A stretch of 64,000 bases of DNA from Isoetes taiwanensis (Eukaryota; Streptophyta; Lycopodiopsida; Isoetales; Isoetaceae), in NCBI GenBank assembly GCA_021234155.1, contig JAJEKV010000040.1:12974719-13038718 (forward strand), given 5' to 3'. Positions 42,165 to 53,919 of the stretch are shown here, piece after piece. Within the stretch, counting starts at the first letter, position 1, and each line of letters starts with the position of its first letter. The notes below the pieces were generated by a model. That model searched no databases. It saw only the letters and a program-made list of their open reading frames with translations, and had not been told where the DNA came from. The position numbers and the translations under genes were made by a program.

Positions 42165-42900
42165 CTTGACCATATGTTCCCATTCGGAAGTGCTCGATGA
42201 CATGCGCATCCTGCTCAGCCACCAATACATAGTCCAACATGCTAGACTCGCCCCCTTGGTTCTCCTGCCTACACGTGTGCTTGTGGATGGACGACCATTG
42301 TGTCAGTCCAAGTCGAAGATACTGCAGAGCAACAACATCATCTATCATAACATTTAACCTGATTATCATCGGATGCCCGTGACCAAGCTCCTCCTAAAGG
42401 GCGTAGTTGCAACACATCGTCTACCAAGGGGTCAAATCGCATGGGTTGTTCTATGCCAGTGCATGCATTGAAGTCTCCAATGAGCATGACACTACCCCAT
42501 TGCTTGTGCTATTGTATGCCATCATATAGCCTATCCACATCCAAATGAGTGTGATAGAAGTTGCTCTCAGCATGTGGGGAGTAGCGAGCCACCAGAAAGA
42601 GAGGGTTGTGACTGCAGTTCTGTACGCATACCCATAGGTATCGGTTTTGCTTGTTTGTCTTGCACAGGAAACCTGAATGTGCCAAGGTTGTCCGATAGTA
42701 GCAGATGACCCCTCCCCCCTCCCCCCGTGTCCCCGCTTTCCCTTGCATTCGTTGAAGACGGAGTAGCACTGATATTCTAGCAAGTCAGGTAACCTATGTC
42801 CAAAATGCACCCATGCTTCATGAGGAAAATGAGGCCATATCGGCAGCCACTGAGTTGAGACTATCTCCCCTCTGCCATGGAAAGCCTCGACAATTCCAGC
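42165..42900 (-). pseudogene. LINE family 2 AP endonuclease
   Basis: Minus-strand endonuclease remnant. The phrases RGEGGGVICYY, VARYSPHAESNFYH, SVMLIGDFNACTGIEQP and SMLDYVLVAEQDAH can be read in successive frames. GDFNACTG keeps the catalytic Asp-Asn motif, unlike the family 1 copy (EDFN). Several frameshifts are present. Confidence 0.78.
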
Positions 42901-43049
42901 AGACCACGTGGAGGCATAATCCCTATTTGTTGGATGGAGTTGCCATTGTAGATTCGGTGGCAATGGCATGGGGGATGGCGGTGGAGGTAGCATGCAGCAT
43001 GCGGGCATTAGCAGGTGGGGCCATCGGAGCAAGTTATGTGGCTAGGACC

Positions 43050-43495
43050 TCAGCAGAAGGGCCCAGAGGGTCCGAGGTGCGTGTGATCAGCATTTGGTAG
43101 CCAGAGCATGTGCATCTTTTCCTGAACAAGTCCTGCTGCTCCTCCCCGTCTGCGGACGTGCTTGACTTTGCCGAACTCGTGACTGCAGTCTTTTTGTTGT
43201 GCAAGTGTCAGATCCTGGTCAATGTACAGGGCAGTCCCCTTCAACTGCTTGCCCTAACATAGGATGGCTGCTCACTCTTGCGCATCCATCATTGTGAATG
43301 TGACCACCTGGGGACGGTCAAGGCACTGGTCTCCATGGCAGCTCGTCCTAAGAATGTGTACGGGCATATGGAACATCAGCCGAGCAAGAATCTGTGTCTA
43401 GAGCTGGATGAGGTGCTCCCCTGCCTCCACCACATTGTGGCTCCTGCATCTCCGCTTCTGGAGCTCATTGGTGGCCACAGGCTCTTGGTTTTGTG
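43050..43495 (-). pseudogene. LINE family 2 ORF1 C-terminal domain
   Basis: Frame 43244-43050 has KGTALYIDQDLTLAQQKDCS and a basic HVRRRGGAAGLVQEK, matching the position and pattern of IWVNDDLTKIQFQQRK in ORF1 of family 1 (L1 ORF1p C-terminal domain). Homology ends near 43495, so the copy is 5'-truncated within ORF1. Confidence 0.6.
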
Positions 43496-43676
43496 AAAGC
43501 ACTTTTACAAGTGTCTTTTTTGTAATCGATCAAATAGAAAAGGTGCCATTCACAAAACTTGTAGAAGGGACTGAGGCCTACACAACAGCAGTAGAATTGT
43601 CTCAAGTGGAGTTGGAATCTTCAAGTTATAGTGGTTTAAGTAAGTGTAACAGTTTCATTTTATTAAAGTTATCCAC

Positions 43677-43720
43677 ACCCACCCCCCCCCCCCTCCCAAA
43701 CACCCCACCCCACCCCACCA
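43677..43720. repeat. C-rich run in the intron
   Basis: Twelve or more consecutive C plus CCCCA repeats, within the presumed intron of the transposase-like gene. Confidence 0.85.
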
Positions 43721-43890
43721 TGTCCCAACACTCCTTGCTACCACCACACATGTATGGTATATGTGGTGGATGGTGTAAAACGTGTAGAATGTGTGGTGTA
43801 GATTGTGTGGTGCATGGCATGTGCTTTATGGTGTGCGATGTGGCATGATTTTAGTATGGTCTGTTTAGTGGTTATGATGTGTGTGGTGCA

Positions 43891-43989
43891 TGGTGTGGTG
43901 TGGTGTGGTGTGGTGTGGTGTGGTGTGGTGTGGTGTGGTGTGGTGTGGTGTGGTGTGGTGTGGTGTGGTGTGGTGTGGTGTGGTGTGGT
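43891..43989. repeat. (TGGTG)n minisatellite in the intron
   Basis: About 20 tandem copies of the pentamer TGGTG, embedded in a wider GTGGTGTG-rich region (43740-44090). It lies in the presumed intron of the transposase-like gene and yields His/Thr- or Gly/Val-repeat frames without meaning. Confidence 0.95.
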
Positions 43990-44820
43990 AATGTACACAG
44001 CACTAAGGTGCTCGGTTTAGTGAATATGATGTGTGTGGGGCATGGTGTGGTGCATAGTGTGGTGTGGTGTACACATCCTAACAGTTTAGTGTCCATTTCA
44101 TGCAGATGCTATTGTTCAAGAGGTTCAAAGACCAACATCCACAAATTAAGATTCATCTTCGAGCATTTGAGAAGCTAAAACCTTGGTTTGTTGTGAAATT
44201 GAAGGATTTCAATAGTTGTTATTGCATTCAGTGTATGAAAATGCAAATGCTAGTGGATGGAATGGGATGAGAACCAAACATCTGAAGGATTGCACTTGCA
44301 CCTGTGATGTATGTAGATTACATGAACTTGGTACAGGGCACACCAGCATAAAGTTGCAAGTACAGGAAGCCTGTAGAGATCTATATTGTGTCCAAAGAGT
44401 GAATTAGATGAGTTTCACAAGAAGGCATGCATCCTTGGAGATTGTTTGTGTAGAATCAAGAAGTTTCAGTCATGTCCCATGGAAGAAAGTGGGAGTAATA
44501 GGAAAGTGAAATGGGAGTACACTGATTAGGAGAAAGACAACGTCTCGAGTTCTGGTAGGAGATTGACTCATCAGTACAAAGAGACAAAACCCAAGGAGTT
44601 TCTAGATAAACTGAGAGAGCGTCAAAAAATCTTTCCACTGCATAATTTTAGGTACCAATGGCAGGCAAAACAATTAAAGGAGCTTCTGGAGAATCTCCCA
44701 GCAGATGCATGTCGTTCGGTAGTGGATTTAATTGCAGAGAACTATACATTCAAGGAACAAGAGGAGATGTAGTCGATGCGCTAGGTCAATAACCAGATTA
44801 CCAGTTTGGTTCAAATAATA

Positions 44821-46528
44821 TGTTACGCCCAAAATATTTTGCAGACCATTGTAAATAAATTGCATGCATGTGGTGGTGGGCGAACAAACTGAATTAATGC
44901 GTTTGGCATTAGAGTTGTGGTCGCATGTTATTCCCTAGTCTAACTAGTTGAGGTGCACCTCGATAAACCTTAGACTAGGGGCGCAACCGTGTGTCGAGTT
45001 AATAGACATGGTTGCAATTTGCCTTGGGACATTATTATGTATTAATAATGGAAGAAGGCAAATGTTTAATTGGTTAAGGATTGCAAAATGGGTGAATAAC
45101 CCATTGAAGATTATCAAACCTTATAATGGTTTTAAATAACCATTGGAATTGAAATAGATGAGCACCCCTTTAATCGGGGGATGCCACCTGCAACTCCTCC
45201 TGCAGTATTGACGGACTGCACCGGGGTGAGAGGCCACCGAATCGGTTCTGGCAGGATCGCCCTGCGGCTGGTGGCTGCCACGTGGCCCTGCCATGTGGGC
45301 AGGGGCCTTCAACAAAAGAGGGGCGGCATGTTATCAAGGCAGACGGGGAATTGCTACAGAAGAGGAGGGCGGTCTGTGACAGACCAAAGGAGGCCGGAAG
45401 ACAGAAGGAGGCGTTTCTGTTGCAAGGGGGTGGACGGATTTGGCTGAGACATCAAGCAACAACGCTACCTGTGTAGCAAGAGGAGCTTTTATTGCAGGTA
45501 AGCCACGAATTGGCTGAATCCGGTTGGATGGTAAGCCATGGTGGTAGCTTGCTGTGTTACAGCGGCCTGAAACAAATACCTGTATGAAGCACTCTGAAAG
45601 AATAAAGGGCTTGCTTTAAAACGCTGCTTGTGATGCCTCCCTTGAACCACCATCGAACCACTCCTTGTGAAACCTTGTAGAATGGGCTGGAGTTAATCCC
45701 CAGTTATGATCTTGGCTCCTTTGGATAGTCCAAGGATTGGCTATGGCTGGATTACTGGCGTAGCTTAAGAGAGCAGCTACAAGGCGGGGCCTCTAGAATA
45801 AGCCATTCCTTTGTGATTAAGCTTATGCTTATTTACCGGATGCTTGTGAGTGCTGGTGAGGTAGGCGAAAGATATTGGTATGGGACAATATCCTACGTCT
45901 ACCGACAGCCCAGTGAAAGCAGAGTATCCATTGTGGAGCTATGCTCCACTGTGTATCTTAGTGATACTGGGGCGAGTACAGTAAGTGCTGCCCATGGGAG
46001 TTTTATGCAGGGCATAGTTATAGATGAGCGTGGCTTGTCTAAATAAGAACGGGAGGTACTTGTGAGGTGAAGCTTGTCGCTGTTATGGGACAGTGGCATG
46101 CGGAACCAACAGTCGAGTAGCCTGCGTCCTTATAATGCCTGCAGTTTCTCCCTGACATTGGATCCACCAGCGCGGGGGTTCTAGACGACGTACTGTCTAG
46201 ATATGACGGGGTGTGACTGCTCGGCAGATACTATGGTACGTGTGGTGGATTCCATATGTGTGTACTTGCAGTCGTCTGTCGTTGCTTCATGTTGACATTA
46301 CTGGATAACTCTTGTGCATGTTGCTAACACGTGGAAGCTTGTGCAGGCTGTTTGATAGCTGGCGGAGCGTACGTGTATATTTAGTTATCTTGTGTTGTCA
46401 TCGTGTTATCTGTATATGTGGTTTTCATGTATATAGCCTCGTGGGAGGCAGTTCTTGTTCTGTGTACTCTGATGGTTTGATGTGAATACAAATCGAAATT
46501 TTTGGTACTAAAATTTTGGTTCGTAACA
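44821..46528 (+). repeat. 5' LTR of LTR element 3
   Basis: 1708 bp, nearly colinear with 51081-52784, with scattered substitutions and small indels. A TATA-like CATGTATATAG lies near 46427, about 100 bp before the LTR end, and could serve as promoter. Open frames in the LTR (for example 45813-46046) recur in both LTRs because the LTRs are copies, not because they are genes. Confidence 0.95.
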
Positions 46529-46529
46529 G

Positions 46530-46541
46530 TGGTATCAGAGC
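46530..46541 (+). promoter_or_regulatory. primer-binding site, initiator Met tRNA
   Basis: TGGTATCAGAGC directly after the 5' LTR (one base spacer). It is complementary to the 3' end of initiator methionine tRNA and is the usual minus-strand primer site of many plant LTR elements. Confidence 0.92.
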
Positions 46542-46573
46542 CTAAGTTGCGGCTTGGACCTTGAGTAGTTGAG

Positions 46574-47560
46574 ATGGAGCACGGCGAGACTAGTGCAGGT
46601 GCACATACTGTAGCAGGGCAGGCGACTCCTATGGAGGAGGAACCTGACGTACGAGGGCTAGCTGCTCGCGTACAGGAAACCCAGAAGAACCTGGAGACCA
46701 TGCAGATGAAGTGGGACGAGGACTTGCTGGGTGTGCAGCAGAGCCTCAAGGCTGTATTGGATACTCAGACTGCTATGAGAACTGTATTGGAGACCCTTGC
46801 TGGCAAGGATGGCCTAGGGAAGTCTGCGGAGAAGGGAAAGTCTCCGACAGTTGTGGTGGTGGACCCGGATGTACCTGGTACTAGTGCTGCTGTGGAGCAG
46901 TCACTGAAGAGTTCCGGATTGAGCAAGGAGGACATCCGCAGTCTCGAGCGCACAAAGATCCCGGATTGGGATGAGAAAGGCACTGCTGAGGAGGCGATGG
47001 CTTGGATTGACAAGCTAGAGACCTTCTTCATGAAGAAAGAGGTGAATACCTGGTCCGATTTCAGGAAATACTTTATTGGGGAGTATGCACCTCAGCATGA
47101 TGCTCGTGATGCGCTTGAGAAGTTGTGGTACTGTAAGCAGACAGGTTCTCTCAGTGCTTATATCAATAAGGTACGGGGTTATATCCACAGGGTTGGAGAC
47201 TTGACCGAGGCTCGGCAGGTTGATTTCTTTCTAGGTGGTCTATCCAGTGTTGCGCACAAGAAGCAGATAATCGGGTTGAAGCCCGAGGATTTTGAGAGGG
47301 CAACTATGTTAGCTCGTCAGCTTGGGGAAGAGGATGAGTCTTTTAAGAGGACGTCCCGGAAGTTCTCAAAGAAGAAAAATAGGTTTTTCAAGAAGAAAAA
47401 GTGAAAAGTCTGAGCAGCCTAAGCCTAAGTCTGCAGGTGGAGAGTCTAAGAAGCGAAAGGCGGACTCCAAGTCCGGTGGTCCCAGGAAGGGGATTTTCTG
47501 CTATAGGTATGGGGAGCCTGGGCACATTAGTCGTGAATGCTCTCAGCCACAGAACAAGAA
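46574..47560 (+). pseudogene. LTR element 3 gag
   Basis: Frame 46574-47404 starts MEHGETSAGAHTVAG and holds a coiled segment (VQETQKNLETMQMKWDEDL) and the capsid domain (AWIDKLETFFMKKEVNTW, FRKYFIGEYAPQHDARD). It ends in a Lys-rich stretch, where it shifts phase into 47322 onward. The zinc knuckle there is CYRYGEPGHISREC, in which the second Cys of the CCHC pattern is Tyr. Both the shift and the changed knuckle indicate loss of function. Confidence 0.85.
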
Positions 47561-48029
47561 AGCTGATAACAAGAAAGCAAACGTGACTGAAAAGGCTGAA
47601 GAAGTATTGGAATCTAAGACGGTTTCAGCCATTGCCATGGAAGAGCTGTGCGCGCTGGATAAGCCCGCAAGCAAGGACATCATGGATATGTTTGCTGGAC
47701 GTGTGATTAGATTCTTGGGTAGAATCATGGGCCGAAACGTTGTTGTGTTATTGGATTGTGGCTCTTCTGACATGTTTGTATCTTCTAAATTGGTGGAAGA
47801 ACTGCACCTACCTTGTGTAAAGACTAATAAGTACAAGGTAGATGGGCCTTTTGTGAACGATTCTCAGGTGGAGGATCGTAAAGCTGTTGGGGTGCCCTTG
47901 TGCATTCAAGGATACCATGAAAAGCTTGACCTTGACCTCTTGGATGTTGGCCGGTATGATGTGGTGCTGGGGATAACATGGTTGCAGCGGGTTAAGCCTA
48001 CTGCAATAGATTGGAACACTCACCACTGA
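47560..48029 (+). pseudogene. LTR element 3 protease
   Basis: Same frame as the zinc knuckle. The active site region is VVLLDCGSSDMFVS, with DCGS where DTGA/S is usual, followed by YDVVLGITWLQRV, typical of the retropepsin end in chromoviruses. The frame stops at 48029 just as the RT frame, in another phase, takes over (48011). Confidence 0.8.
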
Positions 48030-49186
48030 AGCACGATGGAGGGGAGATCTATCTGCAGGGGAGTCCTTTGACGGGAGCTTCCAAGATCGTGTCGTCGCTT
48101 CAGGTCAAGAAACTGGTACGTAAATCTTCCGATCAATGTTTTCTGCTATTCATTGATGAATGTTATCCTGCTTTTGAGTGCTGTCACATAAGTACTGATA
48201 GTGAGGTCATAGAGAATTCAAAAGGCCAGAGAGAGTTGCAGGATTTATTGTATGAATTTCAGGATGTGTTCCCTGAGGAACTGCCTGAAGGTCTTCCACC
48301 TAGTAGAGAGATTGAAGATGAGATAGATTTAGAGCCTGGATCCAAACCTGTGTTTCGTAGCCCTTATAGATTGTCCATATTGGAACAAGAGGAGGTAAAG
48401 AAGCAGGTTCATGAGCTGTTAGCCAAAGGGTTTGTGAGACCTAGCAAATCCCCTTATGGTGCTGCTGTCATTCTAGTCAAGAAAAAGGACAGATCAATGC
48501 GGATGTGCATTGATTATCGTGCCTTGAATAAGATCACGATCAAGAATAGGTATCCTTTGCCTAGGATTGACGAGATTATGGATAGATTAATAGGAGCTAA
48601 ATATTTTTCTAAGTTGGATTTGCGCAGTGGTTATCACCAGATAAGGGTGAAGGAGTCGGATGTACATAAGACTGCCTTCAGGACCACTTTTGGTCATTTT
48701 GAGTTTTTGGTGATGCCTTTTGGACTAACGAATGCTCCTGCTACTTTTTCCAGAATGATGAATGAGGTTTTTGCAGGATGTCTTGATACTTTTGTTGAAG
48801 TATTTTTAGATGATATCCTGGTTTATAGCAAAACCTTGGATGAGCATTTGAATCATTTGCGTTTTGTGTTATCTCTGCTCAGACAGCATAAGTTGTATGC
48901 AAAGATGTCAAAGTGTGAATTTTTGAAAGCACGGGTGGAATATTTGAGCCACATTGTATCTGCTGATGGTGTAGCTATGGATCCCAAGAAGACGGAGGCA
49001 ATTCAGTCTTGGCCTGTGCCAAAGAATGTATCTGAGTTGCGTAGTTTCTTGGGATTGGCCAGTTACTATCGCAGATTTGTCTGGAAGTTTGCCAAGATTG
49101 CAGCTGCTTTGACTATGTTGTTGAAAACCAATGTCCAGTGGCAATGGACGGGGAGCAGGCAATGGATATGCTTAAGGGGTTGCTGA
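48011..49186 (+). CDS. LTR element 3 reverse transcriptase
   Basis: A long open frame covering the whole [18 protein letters not shown]-like N-terminus, [52 protein letters not shown], the active site [11 protein letters not shown] and [14 protein letters not shown]. The catalytic FLDD is intact. A phase change near 49140-49186 separates it from RNase H. Confidence 0.92.
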   Translation: MEHSPLKHDGGEIYLQGSPLTGASKIVSSLQVKKLVRKSSDQCFLLFIDECYPAFECCHISTDSEVIENSKGQRELQDLLYEFQDVFPEELPEGLPPSREIEDEIDLEPGSKPVFRSPYRLSILEQEEVKKQVHELLAKGFVRPSKSPYGAAVILVKKKDRSMRMCIDYRALNKITIKNRYPLPRIDEIMDRLIGAKYFSKLDLRSGYHQIRVKESDVHKTAFRTTFGHFEFLVMPFGLTNAPATFSRMMNEVFAGCLDTFVEVFLDDILVYSKTLDEHLNHLRFVLSLLRQHKLYAKMSKCEFLKARVEYLSHIVSADGVAMDPKKTEAIQSWPVPKNVSELRSFLGLASYYRRFVWKFAKIAAALTMLLKTNVQWQWTGSRQWICLRGC

Positions 49187-49590
49187 CCTCAGCGCCTATT
49201 CTGTTGATTCCAGACATGAGTAAACCTTATGAGGTTTACACGGATGCATGTGGTTATGCCATTGGTGCTGTTCTCATGCAGGATGGTAGGGTGGTGGCGT
49301 ATGAAAGTCGCCAACTCAATGCTGCAGAGAAGAACTATTCCACCTATGAGCAGGAGTTACTAGCGATGGTTCATGCGCTCAAAGTCTGGAAACATTATCT
49401 CCGCAACAAATGTGAGTTTGTGGTCTATACTGATCACAAGCCCTTGAAATTCCTGCAAAGCCAGGCCGAGGTAAGTCCAAGGCAAGCTAGATGGTTGGAC
49501 TTTCTCAATCTCAATTTCATTTTCATGTTGAACATCTTCCTGGGAAAAAGAATCTTGTTGTTGATGCTCTTTCTAGGGTTCGGGAAGTAA
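49138..49590 (+). pseudogene. LTR element 3 RNase H
   Basis: Contains VYTDACGYAIGAVLMQDG (first Asp), YEQELLAMVHALKVW (Glu) and VVYTDHKPLKFL (third Asp), so the catalytic residues are visible. It overlaps the RT frame upstream and the integrase frame downstream (49491), both in other phases, so two frameshifts isolate it. Confidence 0.88.
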
Positions 49591-50966
49591 ATGTGATGGT
49601 TCAATGTGAAATTGCTTTGGTGTCACAGATTAAGCAAGCATATGACTTGGATGCCTATATTTTGAGTATGCATCATCTATCCAAGTTACCTGATGCTTGG
49701 GATATCCAGAATGGACTCTGGTATCATAAGGGACGTATTTATGTTCCTGCTGTGGACACTTTGAGAAAGCAATTATTGAGCGAATTTCATGATGCACCTT
49801 ATGCTGGACATGGAGGTGAGTGGAAAACATATGAATCGCTCAAGAGAATATTTTATTGGCCTAGCTTGAAAGAGGATGTGCAGGAATATGTAAAAGCCTG
49901 TGAGACTTGTCAGCAGGTTAAAGCGGGTCGAGGCAAGACTCCAGGGCTTTTGCAACCTCTGCCTGTGCCAGAGGAAAGATGGAGTGAAATCTCTATGGAT
50001 TTCATTGTGAAGTTGCCTCGTACTGTGCATCACTATACTCAGATACTTGTCATTGTGGATAGGTTGACGAAGTATGCACGCTTTATACCTCTGACAAAGA
50101 ATGCTGATGGCTTGGCGGTGGCCAAGGCTTATATGCAGCATGTATTTCCTATTTTTGGATTACCCAAAGCTATTGTAAGCGATCGTGATGTGAAATTCAC
50201 TGGGAATTTCTGGCGTGAATTGTTCTCTGCATTGAAATGCACTCTTCAGTTCTCTAGTGGAGATCACCCAGAAACGGATGGGCAAACTCAAAGGGTGAAT
50301 CAGATTCTGGAGGATATGCTGAGATCTTATGTGGCCACTCAGCAATCCAGATGGGAGGACTATTTGCCTATTGTAGAGTTTGCTTACAATAATGGGTTCT
50401 AACATAGCATCAAAACTAGCCCGTTTGTGGCTATGTTTGGGAGAAATCCCAGAGGACCCGTGTCGCTTGGTTTTGATGGGCTGAAAACTGATGCTGCTAT
50501 AAGTATGCTTGAAGGCATGGATGTGACACTTGGGTTGTGTCAATTGCATATGAGACAGGCCCAGGATCGGGCAAGGGCACGTGCCAATTTGTCAAGGGCC
50601 CCGATCGAGCTGCATGAGGGTCAGATGGTGTACCTTCGTGTGGTCTTCCCTGCAAATTTGAAAAGAAAAGCAGTATTGCCATTGCTTGCAGGAAAGAAAC
50701 CAAAGCTCTCCCCAAGATACAGTGGTCCTTATAAGATTTTGAAGAAATATAGTGATGTTGCCTTCAAGTTGCAACTTCCACCGAATGTGGACATTCATCC
50801 AGTTTTCCATGTGAGCCGGTTGCGACCAGCTCTAGGAAAAGCTGCGAATGTTGTGCCTTCTCAGGAACACATGGTGGAGTTGGATAGAATCCCTACCCCT
50901 GAAAGAATATTGAATTCCCGGATAGTGCGGATCCGCCAAAGAGACCAGATGGAAATGGAAACATAG
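49491..50966 (+). pseudogene. LTR element 3 integrase
   Basis: HHCC finger (HDAPYAGHGGEWKTY, CETCQQVK), core Asp residues in ISMDFIVKLP and IVSDRDVKF, and the third site written DGQTQRVNQ, where the catalytic Glu is replaced by Gln (codon CAA at about 50290). The frame is cut by TAA at 50400-50402, where a CAA would fit, and continues in phase to 50966. The C-terminal GPY/F module is YSGPYKILKKYSDVAFKLQL and HPVFHVSRLRPA. Not functional. Confidence 0.9.
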
Positions 50967-51052
50967 ACCTGTCTCAGAGGCGACGTGGGAGAGTCGTCGT
51001 TTCATGACTCAATATCCGGATGTTATGGCTCAATGGTCTGGAGCCGATTCTT
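50900..51052 (+). pseudogene. chromodomain remnant of LTR element 3
   Basis: After ERILNSRIVRIR the frame ends at 50966. In another phase the sequence reads WKWKHRPVSEATWESRRFM (about 50950-51005), which matches the W-x-W-K...EATWE part of retrotransposon chromodomains. A frameshift splits the domain. Chromodomains guide chromovirus integration to histone-marked chromatin. Confidence 0.75.
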
Positions 51053-51067
51053 GAGGACAAGAATCCC

Positions 51068-51077
51068 AGGGGGGGAG
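51068..51077 (+). promoter_or_regulatory. polypurine tract of LTR element 3
   Basis: AGGGGGGGAG three bases before the 3' LTR, in the expected place for plus-strand priming. Confidence 0.85.
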
Positions 51078-51080
51078 TAA

Positions 51081-52784
51081 TGTTACGCCCAAAATATTTT
51101 GCAGACCATTGTAAATAAATTGCATGCATGTGGTGGTCGGCGAACAAACTGAATTAATGCGTTTGGCATTAGAGTTGTGGTCGGATGTTATTCCCTAGTC
51201 TAACTAGTTGAGGTGCACCTCGATAAACCTTAGACTAGGGACGCAACCGTGTGTCGAGTTAATAGACATGGTTGCAATTTGCCTTGGGACATTATTATGT
51301 ATTAATAATGGAAGAAGGCAAATGTTTAATTGGTTAAGGGTTGCAAATATCTTAATGGGTGAATAACCCATTGAAGATTATCAAACCTTATAATGGTTTT
51401 AAATAACCATTGGAATTGAAATAGGTGAGCACCCCTTTAATCGGGGGATGCCACCTGCAACTCCTTCTGCAGCATTGACGGACTGGCCCGAGGTGAGACC
51501 TGGGCCACCGAATCGGTTCTGGCAGGATCGCCCTGCGGCTGGTGGCTGCCACGTGGCCCTGCCATGTGGGCAGGGGCCTTCAACAAAAGAGGGGCGGCCT
51601 GTTATCAAGGCAGACGGGGAATTGCTACAGAAGAGGAGGGCGGTCTGTGACAGACCAAAGGAGGCCGGAAGACAGAAGGAGGCATTTCTGTTGCAAGGGG
51701 GTGGACGGATTTGGCTGAGGCATCAAGCAACAACGCTACCTGTGTAGCAAGAGGAGCTTTTGTTGCAGGTAAGCCACGAATTGGCTGAATCCGGTTGGAT
51801 GGTAAGCCAGGGTGGTAGCTTGCCGTCTTACAGTGGCCTGAAACAAATACCTATATGAAGCACTCTGAAAGAATAAAGGGCTTGCTTTAAAACGCTGCTT
51901 GTGATGCCTCCCTTGAACCATCATCGAACCACTCCTTATGAAACCTTGTAGAATGGGCTGGAGTTAATCCTCAGTTATATAGTCCAAGGATTGGCTATGG
52001 CTGGATTACTGGCGTAGCTTAAGAGCCAAGCAGCTACAAGGCGGGGCCTCTAGAATAAGCCATTCCTTTGTGATTAAGCTTATGCTTATTTACCGGATGC
52101 TTGTGAGTGCTGGTGAGGTAGGCGAAAGATATTGGTATGGGACAATATCCTACGTCTACCGACAGCCCAGTGAAAGCAGGGTATCCATTGTGGAGCTATG
52201 CTCCACTGTGTATCTTAGTGATACTGGGGCGAGTACAGTAAGTGCTGCCCATGGGAGTTTTATGCAGGGCATAGTTATAGATGAGTGTGGCTTGTCTAAA
52301 TAAGAACGGGAGGTACTTGTGAGGTGAAGCTTGTCGCTGGTATGGGACAATGGCATGCAGAACCAACAGTCGAGTAGCCTGCGTCCTTATAATGCCTGCA
52401 GTTTCTCCCTGACATTGGATCCACCAGCACGGGGGTTCTAGACGACGTACTGTCTAGATATGGCGGGGTGTGTCTGCTTGGTAGATACTATGGTGCATGT
52501 GGTGGATTCCATATGTGTGTACTTGCAGTCGTCAGTCGTTGCTTCATGTTGACATTACTGGATAACTCTTGTGCATGTTGCTAACACGTGGAAGCTTGTG
52601 CCGGCTGTTTGATAGCTGGCGGAGCGTACGTGTATATTAGTTATCTTGTGTTGTCATCGTGTTATCTGTATACGTGGTTTTCATGTATATAGACTCGTGG
52701 GAGGCAGTACTTGTTCTGTGTACTCTGATGGTTTGATGTGAATACAAATCGAAATTTTTGGTACTAAAATTTTGGTTCGTAACA
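51081..52784 (+). repeat. 3' LTR of LTR element 3
   Basis: 1704 bp, copy of 44821-46528. It is followed by TAATA, which completes the target duplication, and then by the second half of the transposase-like gene. Confidence 0.95.
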
Positions 52785-53919
52785 TAATATATCAGTATAA
52801 CTCAGTGGCAGATGAGATTATCAAGGAAACACATTACTATGTATCATATGATAGGGAACATGATACTCTATTCGTGCAACACTACTTCATGAAGCGCCAC
52901 AAATATCTGGAGCAGAAAGAAAGGGTGCCAAAGAGACATTATATGTTTTCAGATGGTGGAACATCTCAATTCAAAGCTTCTAGACTATTTTACTTTGGTG
53001 GCCAGATACACAAACGGCACTGAAGTCTATATGATGTGGAATGTTTTTGGTTCTAACCATGGGAAAGGTGAACATAATGGCACGGCTACTGAGTTGAAGA
53101 GATGGTTAAGACAACTGCAATTAAAGTACAGCAGCATAAAAATGGATAATGCTCATGAAGTGGTAGAAGTTGCTGAAGAGATTTTTACTTGTGGAACATC
53201 TGAGTGGATGAACACATCTAAAACCAGCAAGAGGAAAAATATAAAAAAGTTCTTTTGGGAAGTCAAAGTGGAGGATATAGATAAAAAGAAAGCATGGGGG
53301 GCATAAAGGCTTCTAGACACTAGGCAGATCCATTGTGTGCAGACATTCAATCTTGAATCTCCATTGCAATTGCACACGAGGGAACTTTCATGCTTCTGTA
53401 GCTATTGCTTGGATGGCATGTGGGACAGTTGTATGAACAATGACTATGTTGATGATTGGAAACTTCAAGTTATTGTACCATCCTCCAATGTGCATGTTGA
53501 CATTGAGGAGGACCGTAAATCCAGCAGGTCCTTGTTCTCTCCAATCCCACAATGTTAGCAGATGCGCTTAGAGTTGGTGATAATTTTGCTGTCATTACTC
53601 TCAAAGGCAATGATAAGGGTGCTGAATTTTGGATTCTAGTATGCACAAAACCAAAATGGATAGTGGAGAAAGATTTCCAACTCAATGGAACATGGTATCT
53701 CACCGGTGATAGTGCCGTAAAAGGTATGTATTACAAGAAGGGCGTGAGATCAACCATCAGTTATGATCTTTGCAGTAAAGACGCTAAGGATAGTATTCAC
53801 AACACAGATCTCTGCAATCAGACTTCACATGCCACCCGTATATAGGTTGGATCCTTTAGATGAGGAGAAAATTTTACAGAAAGTACCCGAAGTCCTTTCT
53901 GATGATGACGAAATGTAAA

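Larger units (their letters stand above)
44821..52784 (+). mobile_element. LTR element 3, chromovirus-type Ty3/gypsy
   Basis: A 7.96-kb element inserted in the transposase-like gene. LTRs lie at 44821-46528 and 51081-52784 (TGTTACGCCC...GTTCGTAACA). The 5-bp target duplication TAATA is at 44816-44820 and 52785-52789. The primer-binding site is for initiator Met tRNA and a polypurine tract precedes the 3' LTR. Gag, protease, RT, RNase H, integrase and a chromodomain remnant follow in order on the plus strand. Coding is disrupted by at least three frameshifts, one nonsense codon and a changed integrase active site. Confidence 0.96.
43500..53919 (+). pseudogene. decayed cut-and-paste-type transposase gene, split by LTR element 3
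   Basis: Plus-strand gene in two halves (43500-44820 and 52785-53919). Exon 1 (to about 43637) ends at a GTAAGT donor, and an acceptor TTTCATGCAG precedes 44106. The second exon has Cys-rich segments (CYCIQCMKMQM, CTCTCDVCRL), then DLIAENYTFKEQEEM-type wording. After the LTR element come HYMFSDGGTSQFK, VFGSNHGKGEHNGTATELKR and a C-terminal CFCSYCLDGMWDSC and VGDNFAVITL. The SDG...QFK...HGKG arrangement is seen in eukaryotic DDE-type transposase-like proteins; I cannot name the family. Several stops and frame changes. Confidence 0.65.

Noticed and set aside
43738-44178. His-Thr-Pro and Cys-Gly-Val-Val repeat frames
   Set aside because: These come from the TGGTG minisatellite.
45813-46046. 77-codon frame found twice (also 52070-52303)
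   Set aside because: It occurs twice only because it lies in both LTRs of element 3. No domain or start context supports a gene.
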